This document shows positions 22,849-35,000 of a stretch of 64,000 nt of DNA, one piece after another. The notes beneath the pieces are model-generated. The model made no database searches. It was not told the DNA's origin and saw nothing but the letters and a program-made list of their open reading frames with translations. The stretch's first letter is position 1, and each line of letters begins with the position of its first letter. This DNA comes from Arenicola marina (Eukaryota; Annelida; Polychaeta; Arenicolidae), in contig OZ025248.1 in assembly GCA_964019135.1 (NCBI GenBank), forward strand, positions 71,554,119 through 71,618,118, in the 5' to 3' direction. A program made the translations under genes and the position numbers.

Positions 22849-24787
22849 CATATCTTCACACGAGGTCTCACTCGGCGTTTGGGTTGACGATCGCGGTGAA
22901 GGTTACACACCAATAGGTCGTGCGTAGAAAAGTATATACCGTCAAGTAGTGCCTAAAATATTGTCGTATAGCAGGGTTATATGGTTATTAATTATTTCTG
23001 TCTTGGCATATATTGTTTCTTTTACTAATGTTTGGCCAGGATAATGCCTGTTCAATTAATCCGTGACGTATTTAACCATGCATGCGGATGCTGAGGGTGC
23101 GTGGTTCGGTCGACCTCATGCTGATGCTGATTCGCATCTCTGATTCGGGTCTCTATATTCTGCTTGTTTTTAAAATAAAGCTGGATACTTGCTCTATAAT
23201 TTCCTGTGGCCCACATAGTCAAACATGGTAACCGATTTTTCTCTAGCATGGGGTTAACAATTTGGGTTTTTCCATTGCTTATCATGGGGATGGTTTCTAT
23301 TGGTGTGTAACCTGAAAGGGTCTCTGTTTGGGCTGCCGATCGTGATCGCGTTGTCATGGTAGGATTTATATTTGCAGACCTATTGGTTGTTTGCCTTCTC
23401 TCGCTTCACATACCAAATCGGCTAAAGCTGTCCTTGGATGCACAATTAACCACTGAGGTTCTGTGCATATCAGAAGTATAAAAATCAGAGTAGATTTAGA
23501 TAATATATGAGCGGTTAGACAGTTGACAAACCAGGATACGATTGTCTCATGGATGACTGTCAATGTCATGCGATCTAATCTGCTTCGCGGAGATTTCCAT
23601 GTCGTGTTACGGAATATTATTACGAGTTGCATGTTAACTAATACAATAGCATTAAATCTGAAGGCTGCTAAAATGCTGTAACCCAAACCGCCCTGCTGCC
23701 CATGCAATCGACAATCGTTGCCAAAGCGACATTGCATAAAACAATGAAACATGACGTCACGCACAAAAGAATTGTAGTTATAGCTTTAAATGGCCCGGTT
23801 ACCTGTCTATAGCAGTATAGTCACAACAGAAACTCTCCGGACAACGAAATCTCCCGGTTACGAGAAAATATTCGTTGATTCGAAGAAAAAAATGCTTTCT
23901 GTGTGAACTTCAAGTCGGGGCCTAATAAGTGTATGTCAAGTCACGTTTCCTGAGACACTGCGAATAAACTATAAGCAAATGTTGCTTTGCTGCACTTCGA
24001 AGCAGCCGGTCGGCTTGATGGCACCATTCACTGTTTATTGTGACGTCACTGGGCGATACCATTTACATCTTTGTAAGGAGTCACAGGTTTGAATTCGTTT
24101 GTAGTGTTTTATCATTAACTCTATTTTTAAGCATCGACGCATATCTAAAGGGACCCAGAGTGAACTTGAAATCAGTTTAGTATCAATTGAGGCTAAACTT
24201 GGATTCATTACGCAAAAGCAAACGCCTCCTGCAAAAGTGGGTACAGCAGATCAACCACTACCCCCTGACCATTGCACTCAACCTCGGTACCTTCGTCAAA
24301 TGACGCGATGAACTTTGCCAACCTGACCTAGATTTTGAACCAATCAGGTGGCATTTGGATGACCTTTACATTTGCGCGAATGACAAGAGAACGATAAAAA
24401 CAATATCGTCTGCTCTATTAAATAGCATGGCAGGTCATGTATTGTGAGGATAGAAATCGAACTACAGATCAGATAAACGATTGTTCAGACTTGCCTCGGT
24501 TCATATGTAAGAAATATGCATAGATTTCGTCCTCAACTCGTACAGTAAACAAATAATTCGCAAATTTCGATGTCCGGAGAGTTTCCGTGGCGACTATAGT
24601 TGCCTACTTGCACGTGCCATGTTTCTTGGCAATGATATATGGTATCAAAAAGGCGACTGGCCAACTATATGTGGAAAAGCTTGCGATTTGTGGACAGTCA
24701 GTCCCAAAATGCTTTACTTTGATCGTTGCATGCGGAAATTAAACCCAAAAAGCAGACAAGTCAACGCCCTAAATTGAGATTCAACTC
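22849..24787. other. No gene recognised
   Basis: No LTR or integrase follows the Gypsy relic. Several - strand frames of 100-130 codons (23052-23764) show no domain, codon bias or splice support. Left unannotated. Confidence 0.45.
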
Positions 24788-24972
24788 TTTATAATAGTAA
24801 CAGCGCGAGCTTTGCATGGCGTTAGGCAGTTCATTGGCCCTTCATCAAGCTGTAGCAGCCCTTCATTTTCAGCGGCCTCGGGCGGATAATGAAATTGGCG
24901 GGCTGCTACAGCTTGGAAGTCGGGCCAATAAAATTGCCTAACGCCCTGCTAACTCGCGCTATTGTTATAATC
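24788..24972. repeat. 185-bp foldback MITE
   Basis: The left arm (TTATAATAGTAACAGCGCGAG ... GCTGTAGCAGCC, 24788-24868) is the reverse complement of 24893-24972 with scattered mismatches. Conserved blocks are GGCGTTAGGCA and TTGGCCC. The loop is short. No coding capacity. Confidence 0.85.
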
Positions 24973-26009
24973 ATCATGACTCGCGTGTCTGCTCGCGGTA
25001 TCTATGGTTACGTGACAACCACGCTCTATATTGACTGAACAGGCAAGGACAGTATGATACAGCGCTTCCAACAGTCCCATCGAACGGGCCACATTCATTA
25101 TAGAGAGATAAATGTCTTATCTTTAGCTGTATTATTTCATAGTTAGGAATACCTGGGCCAAAGCAAGCACAAACTAGTTTCACACCCAGTCGATTCTTGG
25201 GGTGGGGGGGGGGGGGAGGGGAGTCGGACCCCAAGTATCGTGAGTGTAATGGCTTATCCAGCTCCCGGTGGTCAGGTTACTGAAACCTCCACACGTCAGG
25301 AGTTTGTTGAGCCCATCCCCCGCCCCCGCCCGCGTCTTCTCTCGTCACCAGCTTGTTCAGCATGCTTAGTTCTTACAACATGCGAGCCGCGCATCCACCC
25401 AAACAAATATATTGTTATCAGTACAAATCACCCATAAACAACTTGGACAAAGCACTACACTACACGGTCGAAGTCTATATCTGAAGAAGTGCATGAGGCT
25501 TTATGGCAAGCCCTTTTATCAATAAATACTTACTTGCACATATCTCTAAATAAGACACAGTTGTGCAAATATTTCAGCACACCATTAATTCATCGTATAT
25601 CGAAATAATTGCACATATGTCCAAATATTTCTACGAAATAATTTAATGATCATTAAATATGATTTAAATATAACCCTTATTCAGGCTTGACGACAGGGCC
25701 AATACCGGGATATTTCATACCAATAAATATTAATAACTAAACGGGCAGGGATGAGGGATAGAAGAGCTGGGGTCAAGGAAGAGCCGATCAGGGGTCAGTT
25801 CGCTAGGACGAATGGATTACTAGGCCGACAGTAATCGTCGGCCCTCTACATGGTAGAGGGCTGCCCAGACCGAAGGGTTCTTTTAGGTGGAGGGCTCACC
25901 AGGCCGGCGGGGGTTGCTATGAAAGAGGGTTCTGTAGACCGGCGGGCCCGCCAGGATGAAGGGTTGGGTAGGCGGGAGGGCTCGTTAGACCGTAGGGCTG
26001 GAACAGCCG
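24973..26009. other. No gene recognised; G-run and GC-rich tract
   Basis: A G-run lies at 25201-25216. A GC-rich tract with repeated GGGCT(C/G) ... CCGGCGGG motifs spans 25740-26000. Open frames there follow base composition. No exon is supported. Confidence 0.45.
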
Positions 26010-26244
26010 CAGTGGCGGATCCAGGAATTGACGAAAGGGGGTGGAGGGGGGGCACCATTAAGTACACTATCTAGGCGATCTTGTGAGAAACTTGCGACCG
26101 CCGCGGGGGTAGGGGGTGCTGGTGAGGTTGTGCAGAAACAATATGACCGTGCCCCCTGTGTCCCCATCTCCAGAGAAATTGTTTCGCCTATTTTCCAAAA
26201 GTGGTGGCACGCGCCCCCTGTGCGTCGCTCTGGATTCGCCACTG
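26010..26244. mobile_element. hAT-like MITE, CAGTGGCGGATCCAGG ends
   Basis: CAGTGGCGGATCCAGG at 26010 mirrors CTCTGGATTCGCCACTG ending at 26244. The first inner bases are G-rich (GGGGGTGGAGGGGGGG), as in the related elements at 29648, 49210, 54546 and 58031. A clear target-site duplication could not be seen. No transposase. Confidence 0.75.
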
Positions 26245-26623
26245 GGTTGAAGGTTTTGAAAGGACGGTTGGCTCGCTTGGCCAGCGGGCTCATTAGGACG
26301 TGACGGAGAAGGATATGTGCACGTGAAAAGTGATATATGCATTTGAATTAATGATATGTGGAATTAATTAAATGATATGTGGAATCGATTTAGTGAGATG
26401 GGGCGTTGAATTAGTGAGGTGTGAAATTGAATTAGCGAGACATGAAATTGAAGTAGTGATATGCTGAAAAGCATTAATGACATGTGCAAAGAATTGGAGT
26501 ATTAAAGATAAAAGGGCTTCCCATATGGTTTAGTCCTGTAGTTCAATACAGTCATCGTGTAGAAGTGCGGCCATTGCTGTCGGCCGGACTGCCGACTGAT
26601 CTCCGACAGCCCCAGCTCCAGGG

Positions 26624-27297
26624 ATGGAGGATCGAAATCCACACGAGACGAGAGTGGGTCACCTGAAGCTCATCGTAAAACAGGGCGACATCACACAGGA
26701 AAGGACCGACGCCATTGTCAACAGTTCCAATGCCCAACTGGATTTATCAAAAGGTGTGTACATGTATTTTATAATAGCAAAAACGATTGCGAGCCTGCCA
26801 CCAATGCCTAGTCGTCGCAGTAAGCAGAAATGGCGCATATATTGTCACATGAGAACATGTAAGCAGCACATGTTTACATGTACACGGCACACGTACAACC
26901 CATATATGACGTCATTCATGCTTTGCCTTTTAACGTTTTTCAACGTAAATTTATAAAATTTTCACCTATATGGAGCTGCTTTATCATACTATTCCACACT
27001 ATAGTCTGGTATTAAATGTCATTTAAAGCCCTACTGTAACTGTTTATCTTTACATAGCCAATACGTGAGAAAAAAAAAACCTTTGTCTCTCCTTCGACGC
27101 TCTATCTCGTTAATTGTTTTATAAGGTGATGATTATCAACTGGTTATTTGCCAACTAGATCTGGCACGGATAATAACCCTTTGATCCTCTTGCACACAGT
27201 TTTTCATTATGAGTCTTCCGTTTCTGTGCAGGGCAAGTCTCTCGAGCTATTGTGAGGGCCGGTGGGTCAACGATACAAGCGGAATGTGATAACAAAG
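26624..27297 (+). pseudogene. First two macro-domain exons of a PARP paralogue
   Basis: Exon 26624-26753 starts ATG GAG GAT and encodes KQGDITQERTDAIVNSSNA. Exon 27232-27297 (66 nt, the same length as its counterpart 10370-10435) encodes QVSRAIVRAGGSTIQAE. Both have intact acceptor/donor sites and the same phases (ends in phase 1) as the complete gene at 9800. The third macro exon and all later exons were not found before the LINE at 30512. It is therefore either truncated or continues with very long introns beyond the window. The leader at 26560-26620 is only weakly similar to the other two 5' ends and no TATA box is clear. Confidence 0.7.
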
Positions 27298-27472
27298 GTG
27301 AGCATGGACCACACCTGGAAGAAAAACGTTTTTATGTCTTGCGCTATGAAAGGGTGATATAGCTGGCTCGCCCGCAGCTCGTTCCCTGGATTGTAACAGA
27401 ATAACACAAAGAGTTATGTAAGTTGTTGGATAGGGCAATTTTATAGCCGAGAATACAAGGTTCAAGATTATC

Positions 27473-27700
27473 AGTGGCGGAAAAACCACATCGCCACTGA
27501 TAAACATGTGGCGGAAAACAGCATCGCCACTAATAAAGATGTGGCGGAAAAACACATCGCCACTAATATATACATGTGGCGGAAAACACATCGCATGGAA
27601 AAACATTTGGCGGAATATATCGCCAAGCAAAATGGTGAGGCGAAAACACATCGCTAATGACAATTATAGTGGCAAACACATTGCCACTGAGAATTCAATG
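27473..27700. repeat. Degenerate GTGGCGGAAAACACATCGCC tandem array
   Basis: About six units of roughly 33-37 bp combine GTGGCGGAAAA with CATCGCCACTRAT. The two halves are near reverse complements (GGCGAT/ATCGCC), so each unit is also a small hairpin. It begins 175 bp after the paralogue's second macro exon. Confidence 0.75.
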
Positions 27701-29647
27701 TAATACACATCTGTGGCAATCAGATGTTAGACAGGCAAACATAAATGGATACTTATTGATATATATATAGATATACCACATTATGCAGTCCACTATGGAT
27801 ATTTATGAGAGGCTATATGAAAATAGATGTTGCCTTCATGCATAGCAGGGAAGGTGAGGGGACAAACGCCTCGTACAAATATGGAAATCACTGATCTAGG
27901 GATAATCCTAGTTTACTATGAATTATTTCTTTAAACTTAGCTTAGTAGATATTTCTGAAATTATCCAAATACATATGCCGATATACAAATTACAATAAGA
28001 CGTGATATAAAGATCATTATTTACGATATATAAATGCCTCGCAAATACGGGTCATCACATTTCAACATGTATTATATTTTAAAACCTAATAAATCCTTTC
28101 AGCAGACAATTCTGAAATTATCCACTCGCATATGCTGTAATACTAATAACGATACGGCTGAATGATACAATGATTATATACGATATTTAAATAGCTCGTA
28201 AGCACATCTCATCTAGTTGCATGCTGTATTATTATTGCTTAAACTTAATGACCTCTTATCAGCAGACATTTCATGAAATTATGCTCAGACCCTGTTGACT
28301 CGCGTCGATGCAAAGTGGAGGCGGTGTGGAGGAGGTGGTTTATTTCGTTGGTGGTTGAGAATCAAGTAAAACCCCGTGTAAATTGCCGCTACATCGTCTC
28401 GCGGTTGACGCTAATCGGTAAACAATCCGCGTTGTTAGGGGGATTCCACTAGTAAATTCTGATTGATCAGAATTGGTATATATTATATGAAAGAACAAGA
28501 CACCATATGATCTGTGCTTCCAAGACGACATCCCCTCTCCACTTTTTCTACATAGAAATAGACCCCCCCCCCCACCCGCCACCCACAATTTTTCAAATCC
28601 GATTTTCTGCAAGTAATCGCCTTGTTACCAACAACAGATTTTAGACTTGAAAGCTAATATTATTAATAGAACTTTTTTGTCATTTGGGCCCATTGCTGTC
28701 CACACTACAAGGATTTTTTTCCTTTAAAAAAGCCCAATGTTGCTTCTATGTTCACAAGACCTTCACTTATAACAGTCTTACATATCTTTAGATTCACATA
28801 TCTTTATCAATGGCACAATGTGTTGTCTGACTTACCCGGGACACCCATAAATATATCACAGAATAAAAGTTTAAGGTGTCCTCGTTTCCGAGATAGGAAG
28901 TATTTCCTATTTTAGAAAAATAGCGGACGCTCTCACCTGACGACATCGAAAATGCTTTTACTGGCCTCTTCGTCGCCTAAAACCCTAGCAGTAGACATCG
29001 AAATAAAGGTTAGGTAACGAATATGGCATACTATTATGAAACAAATCTGCCATTTTTTTCAAAAGGGCTGCCACGGTCATACCCGAATAAGCGAATTTCA
29101 ATAAGCCCATTTTAAGGTAAGTCAGGATGGAGCAATAACAAGCCGTGAAAGAAGATGTTAGAAACTATGGTAATGTGTAATGTTATGTTTCCGAAATTTT
29201 ATTTCACAAACTTTATTGCCCAAACTTTGTTTTCTAAGTTTTTCGCTTTCTCCTTTTTAGCTTTTTGTATCTTGATACTGAGCGGAATGCCTCTCTCCAT
29301 ATGGATACGCCGAAACATAATCAGAAGCAAGCTTGCGCATTTCAATATACCAACAATAGCATTAATGCTGTAAGTCTACGGAATTTGCGAATTATTATTT
29401 TGTCTTTTCCATTGGCTTATATGTACACCAACTCTATCAACTAGTAACTTGGTAAGTCATTTAGTAACTTAAAACAGGCCCCTGGGTAGGAAACTACGTT
29501 ATGGAATCAAAACTTGAATTGAGGATTTTGTCGACAAATTAAATGGTTGATGAATTCCGATCAATTTGTTTTGCCAGGCGCATCAAGAGACCGCGTGACT
29601 GTGACGGCCTAAATTTCGCTTAAAAATGCGATTACATGGCATTTTAC
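27701..29647. other. No gene recognised
   Basis: AT-rich sequence with a few C-runs (28561-28575). No exons of the macro paralogue were found here despite looking for its third exon (SGQLPCRHIIHVN-like). Confidence 0.45.
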
Positions 29648-29840
29648 AGGGACGAATCCAGACTTTAGGGGTGGGGTGGGGGCAGGGGCCTGGGGGATTG
29701 CTCTCTGAAAACTTGCGACCGGGGGGGGGGGCTGCTCAGAGAAGCCTACTTTAACAGTGTATGTTCAGGTTCCCAAGGGGGGGAGGGGTTGCAACCCCCG
29801 TTACCCCCCCCCCCCCCCCCCATCGTGAATCCGCCCATGG
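29648..29840. mobile_element. hAT-like MITE relic with long G/C runs
   Basis: AGGGACGAATCCAGAC at 29648 mirrors GTGAATCCGCCCATG at about 29825-29839. The interior is nearly all G- or C-runs and contains AAACTTGCGACCGG, a motif shared with the element at 26010 (AAACTTGCGACCG). Same family as 26010, more degraded. Confidence 0.6.
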
Positions 29841-30318
29841 GGGGCTTCAATTTCGAGATTACAGTGCATAGGCGGCGAAAGCGGGGGGGGGGGCGGAGGA
29901 TACTGGTCTTTCTCCAGCATTAGGTTGCTGCTCGTGGACAGCGATAGGTTGCTTTATTCTCGGGGGCTAAACCTGTCGGTAACCCCCCACCCCCCCTCCG
30001 GTGGATCAGGCCCACTGTTGTTGAATCCCGGGTTTTTTACCCGGTATTGTATGATCGGAGCATGGGGAGATATTATGCTGGCTATATGGAATTATGCTGG
30101 CATATTTCATCTCATGAAGGGACCAATGTGGCAATAGTTCTACCCCCCCGCCCCCCCCCCCCCCCACTGCCCCCTCCATGCACGTACTGATTGACTGTGC
30201 CTGTGTCGTTGCATGAACAAATCGGTCGCTTACGCCTAGATGCACAGGACTAATCTTACAACAGTGATGACCACTTTCATGAGGTTATTGCACGAAATGC
30301 ACCGAAAAAAGTAATGGC

Positions 30319-30390
30319 ACCCCTCGGGAAGTGAACGAACGACCCCACTATCATAAGAGAACCGCCCAACCGACTGAGCTACGCGGTCTT
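30319..30390 (-). mobile_element. tRNA-like SINE head or tRNA pseudogene
   Basis: On the - strand, GACCGCGTAGCTCAGTCGG carries a canonical A box (TAGCTCAGTCGG, + 30370-30381). A degraded B box (GGTCGTTCGTTCA) lies about 35 nt on. The cloverleaf is imperfect and there is no clean acceptor stem, so a tRNA-derived SINE or pseudo-tRNA fits better than a working tRNA. Confidence 0.5.
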
Positions 30391-30495
30391 CAACGTTACG
30401 CTATGCGTTTTAGTGCCTCTGCTTGTAACTCAAGCAACCAGTCCCTGCAAAGTTTGTAATAAAAACACCATTAACGTTTGATTTAATTTGCCGTT

Positions 30496-33293
30496 AACTT
30501 TTCAATGGACATAATTAATTCAATTATATTTGTAAACTTATAAACAGACTTATCGTGGACGACAATGAGGTTGTAAAACCAGAGGATATACTAACTGAGC
30601 AAAGGAAATTTTACCGCAACCTCTATACGAGTGTGCGGCACCCGAGACAAGAAGAATGCCTGTCGTACTTTTTAAAGCCTGAAAATGTGAAACGCTTAAG
30701 TATGGAACAGAAGCAATTATGTGAAGGAAATGTGACCTTGGAAGAAGTCAAGGAAGTTGTGAGGTCTATGAAGAATAATAAATCACCGGGGTTGGACGGG
30801 TTTCCGATAGATTTCTATAAAAAAAATTGGTCGGACTTAGGTGATTTTGTGTACAGAAGCTTAAGATATAGTTATTCTGCGAATAGGCTATCCGTCACGC
30901 AGAGGCAGGGCCTCATTACTTGTTTACCTAAGGGAGATAAGCCGAGACAGTTACTGAAGAATTGGCGACCAATTTCGTTATTGAACGCCGATTATAAGAT
31001 CTTAGCTGAAGTACTTGCCCGTAGACTGCGTAATATCTTACCTGATATTATAAGTCAAGATCAAAAGGTTTTTTTGAAAGACCGATTTATTGGGGAAAAT
31101 ACACGATTACTGTTCGACATGATGCAATACCTTATCGATAATAATAAATCTGGTCTGTTATTACTGGTCGATTTCGAGAAAGCTTTCGATACCTTAAACT
31201 GGAAGTACGTGATGGAATTACTGAAATACTATGACTTCGGCGAATCAGTTACTCATTGGTTGAAACTAATTTATCAAAAGCCTATAAGTTATGTTGTAAA
31301 TAATGGTCATATTTTAGAAGGTTTTACGCTAGGTAGAGGTTGCAGACAGGGAGACCCTTTATCCCCTTATATATTCATTCTGGCAATAGAACCCCTGGCT
31401 GATGCCATTAAGGCAGATAAATCATTTAAAGGAATCTACGTCGATGGGAAAGAGTATATTATAGGTCAGTACGCAGACGACACATTTTTACTACTTGAGA
31501 ATAATGAATTATCACTTAGAAGATCTTTAAAAATCCTGGAATTATTTTCTTACTGTTCTGGTCTATGTGTTAATATTGACAAGACAAAGGCAGTAACTAT
31601 TGGTATGTCGAGACCCACTGATAAATCCCGTTGCCCTGATTTGCCCTTGGAATGGGTCAGTGAATTCACCATACTTGGAATTAAATTTAATGTTGATTTA
31701 ACAAAGATTGTTTCTTTAAATTACGATCAGAAACTGGCGGATTTTGAAAACATTTTAAAAGCATATGGCAAACGTAAACTGTCTCTGAGAGGCAGAGCGA
31801 CTGTTGTGAGATCCATTGCTCTACCAAAGTTAATCCACGTTATGTCTTCCTTACCATCACCTGATAAGGTCTACATTGATAACATCAACAAATGTATACG
31901 AAAGTTTATATGGAACAATAAGAAGTCAAAGTTATCTTTGAATCTCAAACGGTCGATCGAGGTGGCCTTAATCTTACTCATATAGAATCTTTCTTGTTCG
32001 CTCTTAAAATATCATGGATTGACAGATTGGTAAAATATACTGGGACTTGGCAACAGTTGTTTTGTAGCACAATATGCGACGACAAAAAATATGTTGGGAG
32101 TTAGACTTAAAGTCTCTAAAAAGATTCACACAAATTAAAAGTCCTTTTTGAGCTGATGTGTTTAGATCATGGTTGAGATATAGACAATCACAAGATGAAT
32201 TATTTAATGTTCTTAGGCAACCGTTATGGAACTCGTACTTTATGAAGAATGATAATTTACTTTTTAGAAAGACAGAATTGTTGAGGAAAGGTATTAGGTG
32301 GGTGAACGACCTAGTAAATAGCAATGGTGAACCACTTCGGTTTGACGAGTTCATAAAAACGTTTGGCAATATTCTCAATTTTGCGGATTACTATACTTTA
32401 GTATTTGCCATCCCCAAAACATGGGTGAAGATGTGTCGTCAGGAAGGACGAAAATTAGACTCTGTTATGTGTTTACATTTAGAAGAATTATTATCGATCA
32501 AAAAAATATGCAACTATGTATATAGAAAGTTGGTTATTAGTCTGCAATTTAGTTGTAATAACGAGCGTAAGTGGAGCGAAATACTACGCCCGACTATACT
32601 CAGAGATAAATGGTGCGTGATATATAAATTACCATATCTGGTAACCATCAATGGAAAGCTTCGGAGTTTTCAGTTTGCCATTCTACACAGAATAGTTGTG
32701 ACTAATGTATTTCTAAAGCGCTGTAACATTAAGGAGAACAATTTATGCAACTTTTGTGGAAAACATCCGGAAACTTTAGACTATTTATTTGTGGAATGTG
32801 ACGAGGTGAGAATACTGTGGACGAACTTGTATAACTGGTTACGCAATCAAGCTAATATTAGAGACATAACTATGTTCTCCGCAAAAGACATAATGTTAGG
32901 GGTTTTTAACATAACCAATGAAGATCTTCTAAATATAATTATATTAATAATCAAGAGATACATATATGTGGCCAGATGTACTGGCAAAAGACTTATATTG
33001 ACCAGTTGCATAAGGTTTATCAAGAGTTACTTTCGTTTAGAATACCATAATTCCAAAGACAATGAAAAACAGAAAAGCATGATTAAAAAATGGGGTACAT
33101 CCTTAATAGAATATTTTTTGTCAAGTTGAATAGGTATCTATATATATTTTGGTGCTTAGGTGTTGATCTATAAATATTCTGGTGTTTAAGTGTTTAAGTG
33201 TTCAACGGGTGTAGTTGAAAATCGTTATATGTCTGCATGTACCATATATGATTTAAATCAAAAAAAGAAAAAAAAAAAACTTTTCAATGGACA
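30496..33293 (+). mobile_element. 5'-truncated L1/Tx1-like LINE with 16-bp target-site duplication
   Basis: The insertion 30512-33277 ends in an A-rich tail (33259-33279). It is flanked by AACTTTTCAATGGACA at 30496-30511 and 33278-33293. It carries only the C-terminal part of ORF2, so the endonuclease was lost by 5' truncation at integration, as is usual for target-primed reverse transcription. The perfect duplication points to a fairly recent insertion, although the reading frame is already broken. Confidence 0.92.
30555..33129 (+). pseudogene. LINE ORF2 fragment: reverse transcriptase and C-terminal Cys domain
   Basis: The open frame to 31985 has SPGLDGFPIDFYKKNW, NWRPISLLNADYKILAE, LVDFEKAFDTLNW (RT motif A), GCRQGDPLSPYIF and GQYADDTFLLL (RT YADD), all intact. 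A frameshift near 31955 interrupts a GGLNLTHIE-type motif that continues in another frame, and a stop lies near 32100. The frame then reopens at 32158-33129 and contains CNFCGKHPETLDYLFVEC, a CCHC-like C-terminal knuckle. The order and motifs match the L1/Tx1 group. It cannot make a full ORF2 protein. Confidence 0.88.
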
Positions 33294-34937
33294 AATCAAT
33301 ATATAGACCTTAGCTATCTGCCAGTAAGCAGATAAGCTCTGTTCAACTGATAGCATCCCACTGCTGGTCGGGGATACCCCCCAGCTGGAGGGGGTCACCC
33401 GTTCCGCGTGGCATAGGCCTGCACGTCCGGCTATTGTCAAATGTGCTCGAAAAAGATTAAAATTTGCAGAAAGAGTTATTATTTGTTAAATAGTTTGAAC
33501 AATAATGACCTGACAGACTTAATAGTGACCACTGACGACAGGAGAGAAAGACCCTTGTGCCACAGACCATGGCCTCACATCATATGCACTAGCCGTTCGC
33601 TAGTCCGTATTTAGGCCCCCATTGGAAATGTTGAATCTTTGATTCTGTGTCAGTCTATTATCGTCATTCGGCCAATGGAAAAAAATATCATCAAAGTGAC
33701 ACTGTGCAGTTTGTTAATCATTTTAACGAAGACAACAAAAAGACACTTATGTTTATTTATCGATTTATTATTTTAAAGCTATTGTTGGTTATTGTTGGTA
33801 CAGTTGGTTCCTGCCAAAATCGTATCAGGATATAACATTGTTACATATTAAAACCTGATTATTTATTCTTGCCACTTAGTTATCACTAAAATGCATAGCA
33901 TGGAGCCTGCTCAGCATCCCTAGAATGGTGTAGTGAACCGGTGAATTACACACAAATCTGTGACGTAGTTCGTATCGCTTCCAACGTTCGGTCAGTTGGC
34001 GCGCATTAAATACCTTTTCTTCCAGGTTTACCATTACATTTTGAAGCTAATGTTTCAGTTTTGTGAGACGTGAATGTTAATCATTCGTTTCCGTCTACCG
34101 TGCGGATGTTGTTGCATTAGCAGGAAACAACTGTTCGAATAGCTTTAATTACGCTGCAAATTAAATAGATTAAAAATAAGTGTAATTAAATAGTATAAAG
34201 TATAAAGTCTTTACGATAACCGAACACACAGGGTGGTTGCCCCGAGCTCCTTTGACAAGAAGAGGGGATTTAAAGCAGGTACCCCAATTACTCAAATACG
34301 TGAGTAACCAGCCTGAACTTATGCAACCAACATTCCTAGTGTCCCGTCTTTGTTCGGTACACGTGTTTTTCCTTTTATAGCCAGTGTATGAAACCCCCAC
34401 CAAAATTGAAAATTCGCATATAAAAATACGGTCTAAAAAGAGGCAAAAAATACATGAAAATGAAATAGAGATTGTGCAAAAGTTGACAATTATGTCAACG
34501 TGGGCTACTTAGCTGCGTGATATTCCGTTAATGGACAAAACATAGCCAGTTAGCGAGTGATGCAATGTTGTTGTCGATCGCCATCTTTGATTGCAAAAGT
34601 GACACCTTGATTTCGGGAGAAAAATGGTGCTGTGGCTGTCTGGCAAGCGGTGGTAACAGACAGTATGGTGAAACATAGTCAGATACAGTGGGGGTAGTAA
34701 ACTCATTCGAAGTTGTACCTTTCAATCACAGGTGCCAAGCAACGAACCTTCGGAGATAAATAAACTTAAATGTGGCGTGTTTCAGACATTGCAACAGCCA
34801 ATATACGTGAACAATCTTAAAAATAATACATTTGTATGCAAGTAAAGGCTTATGAAGTGTGCTGAATAATAAATCATTCACTCCGAGAAATCCACGGGTG
34901 AGTCCGGTCAGTGTCCGTGTTGGTAGGCGCCCGGGCG
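33294..34937. other. Downstream region of the secreted-protein gene, no other gene
   Basis: Lies 3' of the - strand gene that ends at 34938 and right of the LINE. It has no supported exon. No canonical AATAAA on the - strand was found close to the stop codon, so the poly(A) site is undefined. Confidence 0.4.
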
Positions 34938-35000
34938 TTATGGGTTGTGGTACAGGTTGAGCAGGCGGGCCGTGGTCAAGGCCTTGGCGAACACCTTTAT
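34938..35000 (-). CDS. Terminal exon: last strand of the LamG domain
   Basis: After the acceptor GTTGCAG this exon reads IKVFAKALTTARLLNLYHNP then TAA. Joined in phase 0 to the previous exon's FDGYLDE it gives the standard end of a LamG/concanavalin-like fold (GYLDEvkvF.raL....i..LY). GC-ending codons contrast with the AT-rich surroundings. The match across an 8-kb intron full of transposon is what identifies it. Confidence 0.8.
   Translation of the reverse strand: MKVFAKALTTARLLNLYHNP

Noticed and set aside
23366..23764. 132-codon - strand frame
   Set aside because: No domain, start context or splice support.
30319..30390. Working tRNA gene
   Set aside because: A box is good, but the B box and stems are degraded and no terminator or clear anticodon loop fits.
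34509..34725. Two - strand frames of 65 codons as extra exons of the secreted-protein gene
   Set aside because: They lie after the stop of the terminal LamG exon and show no homology.
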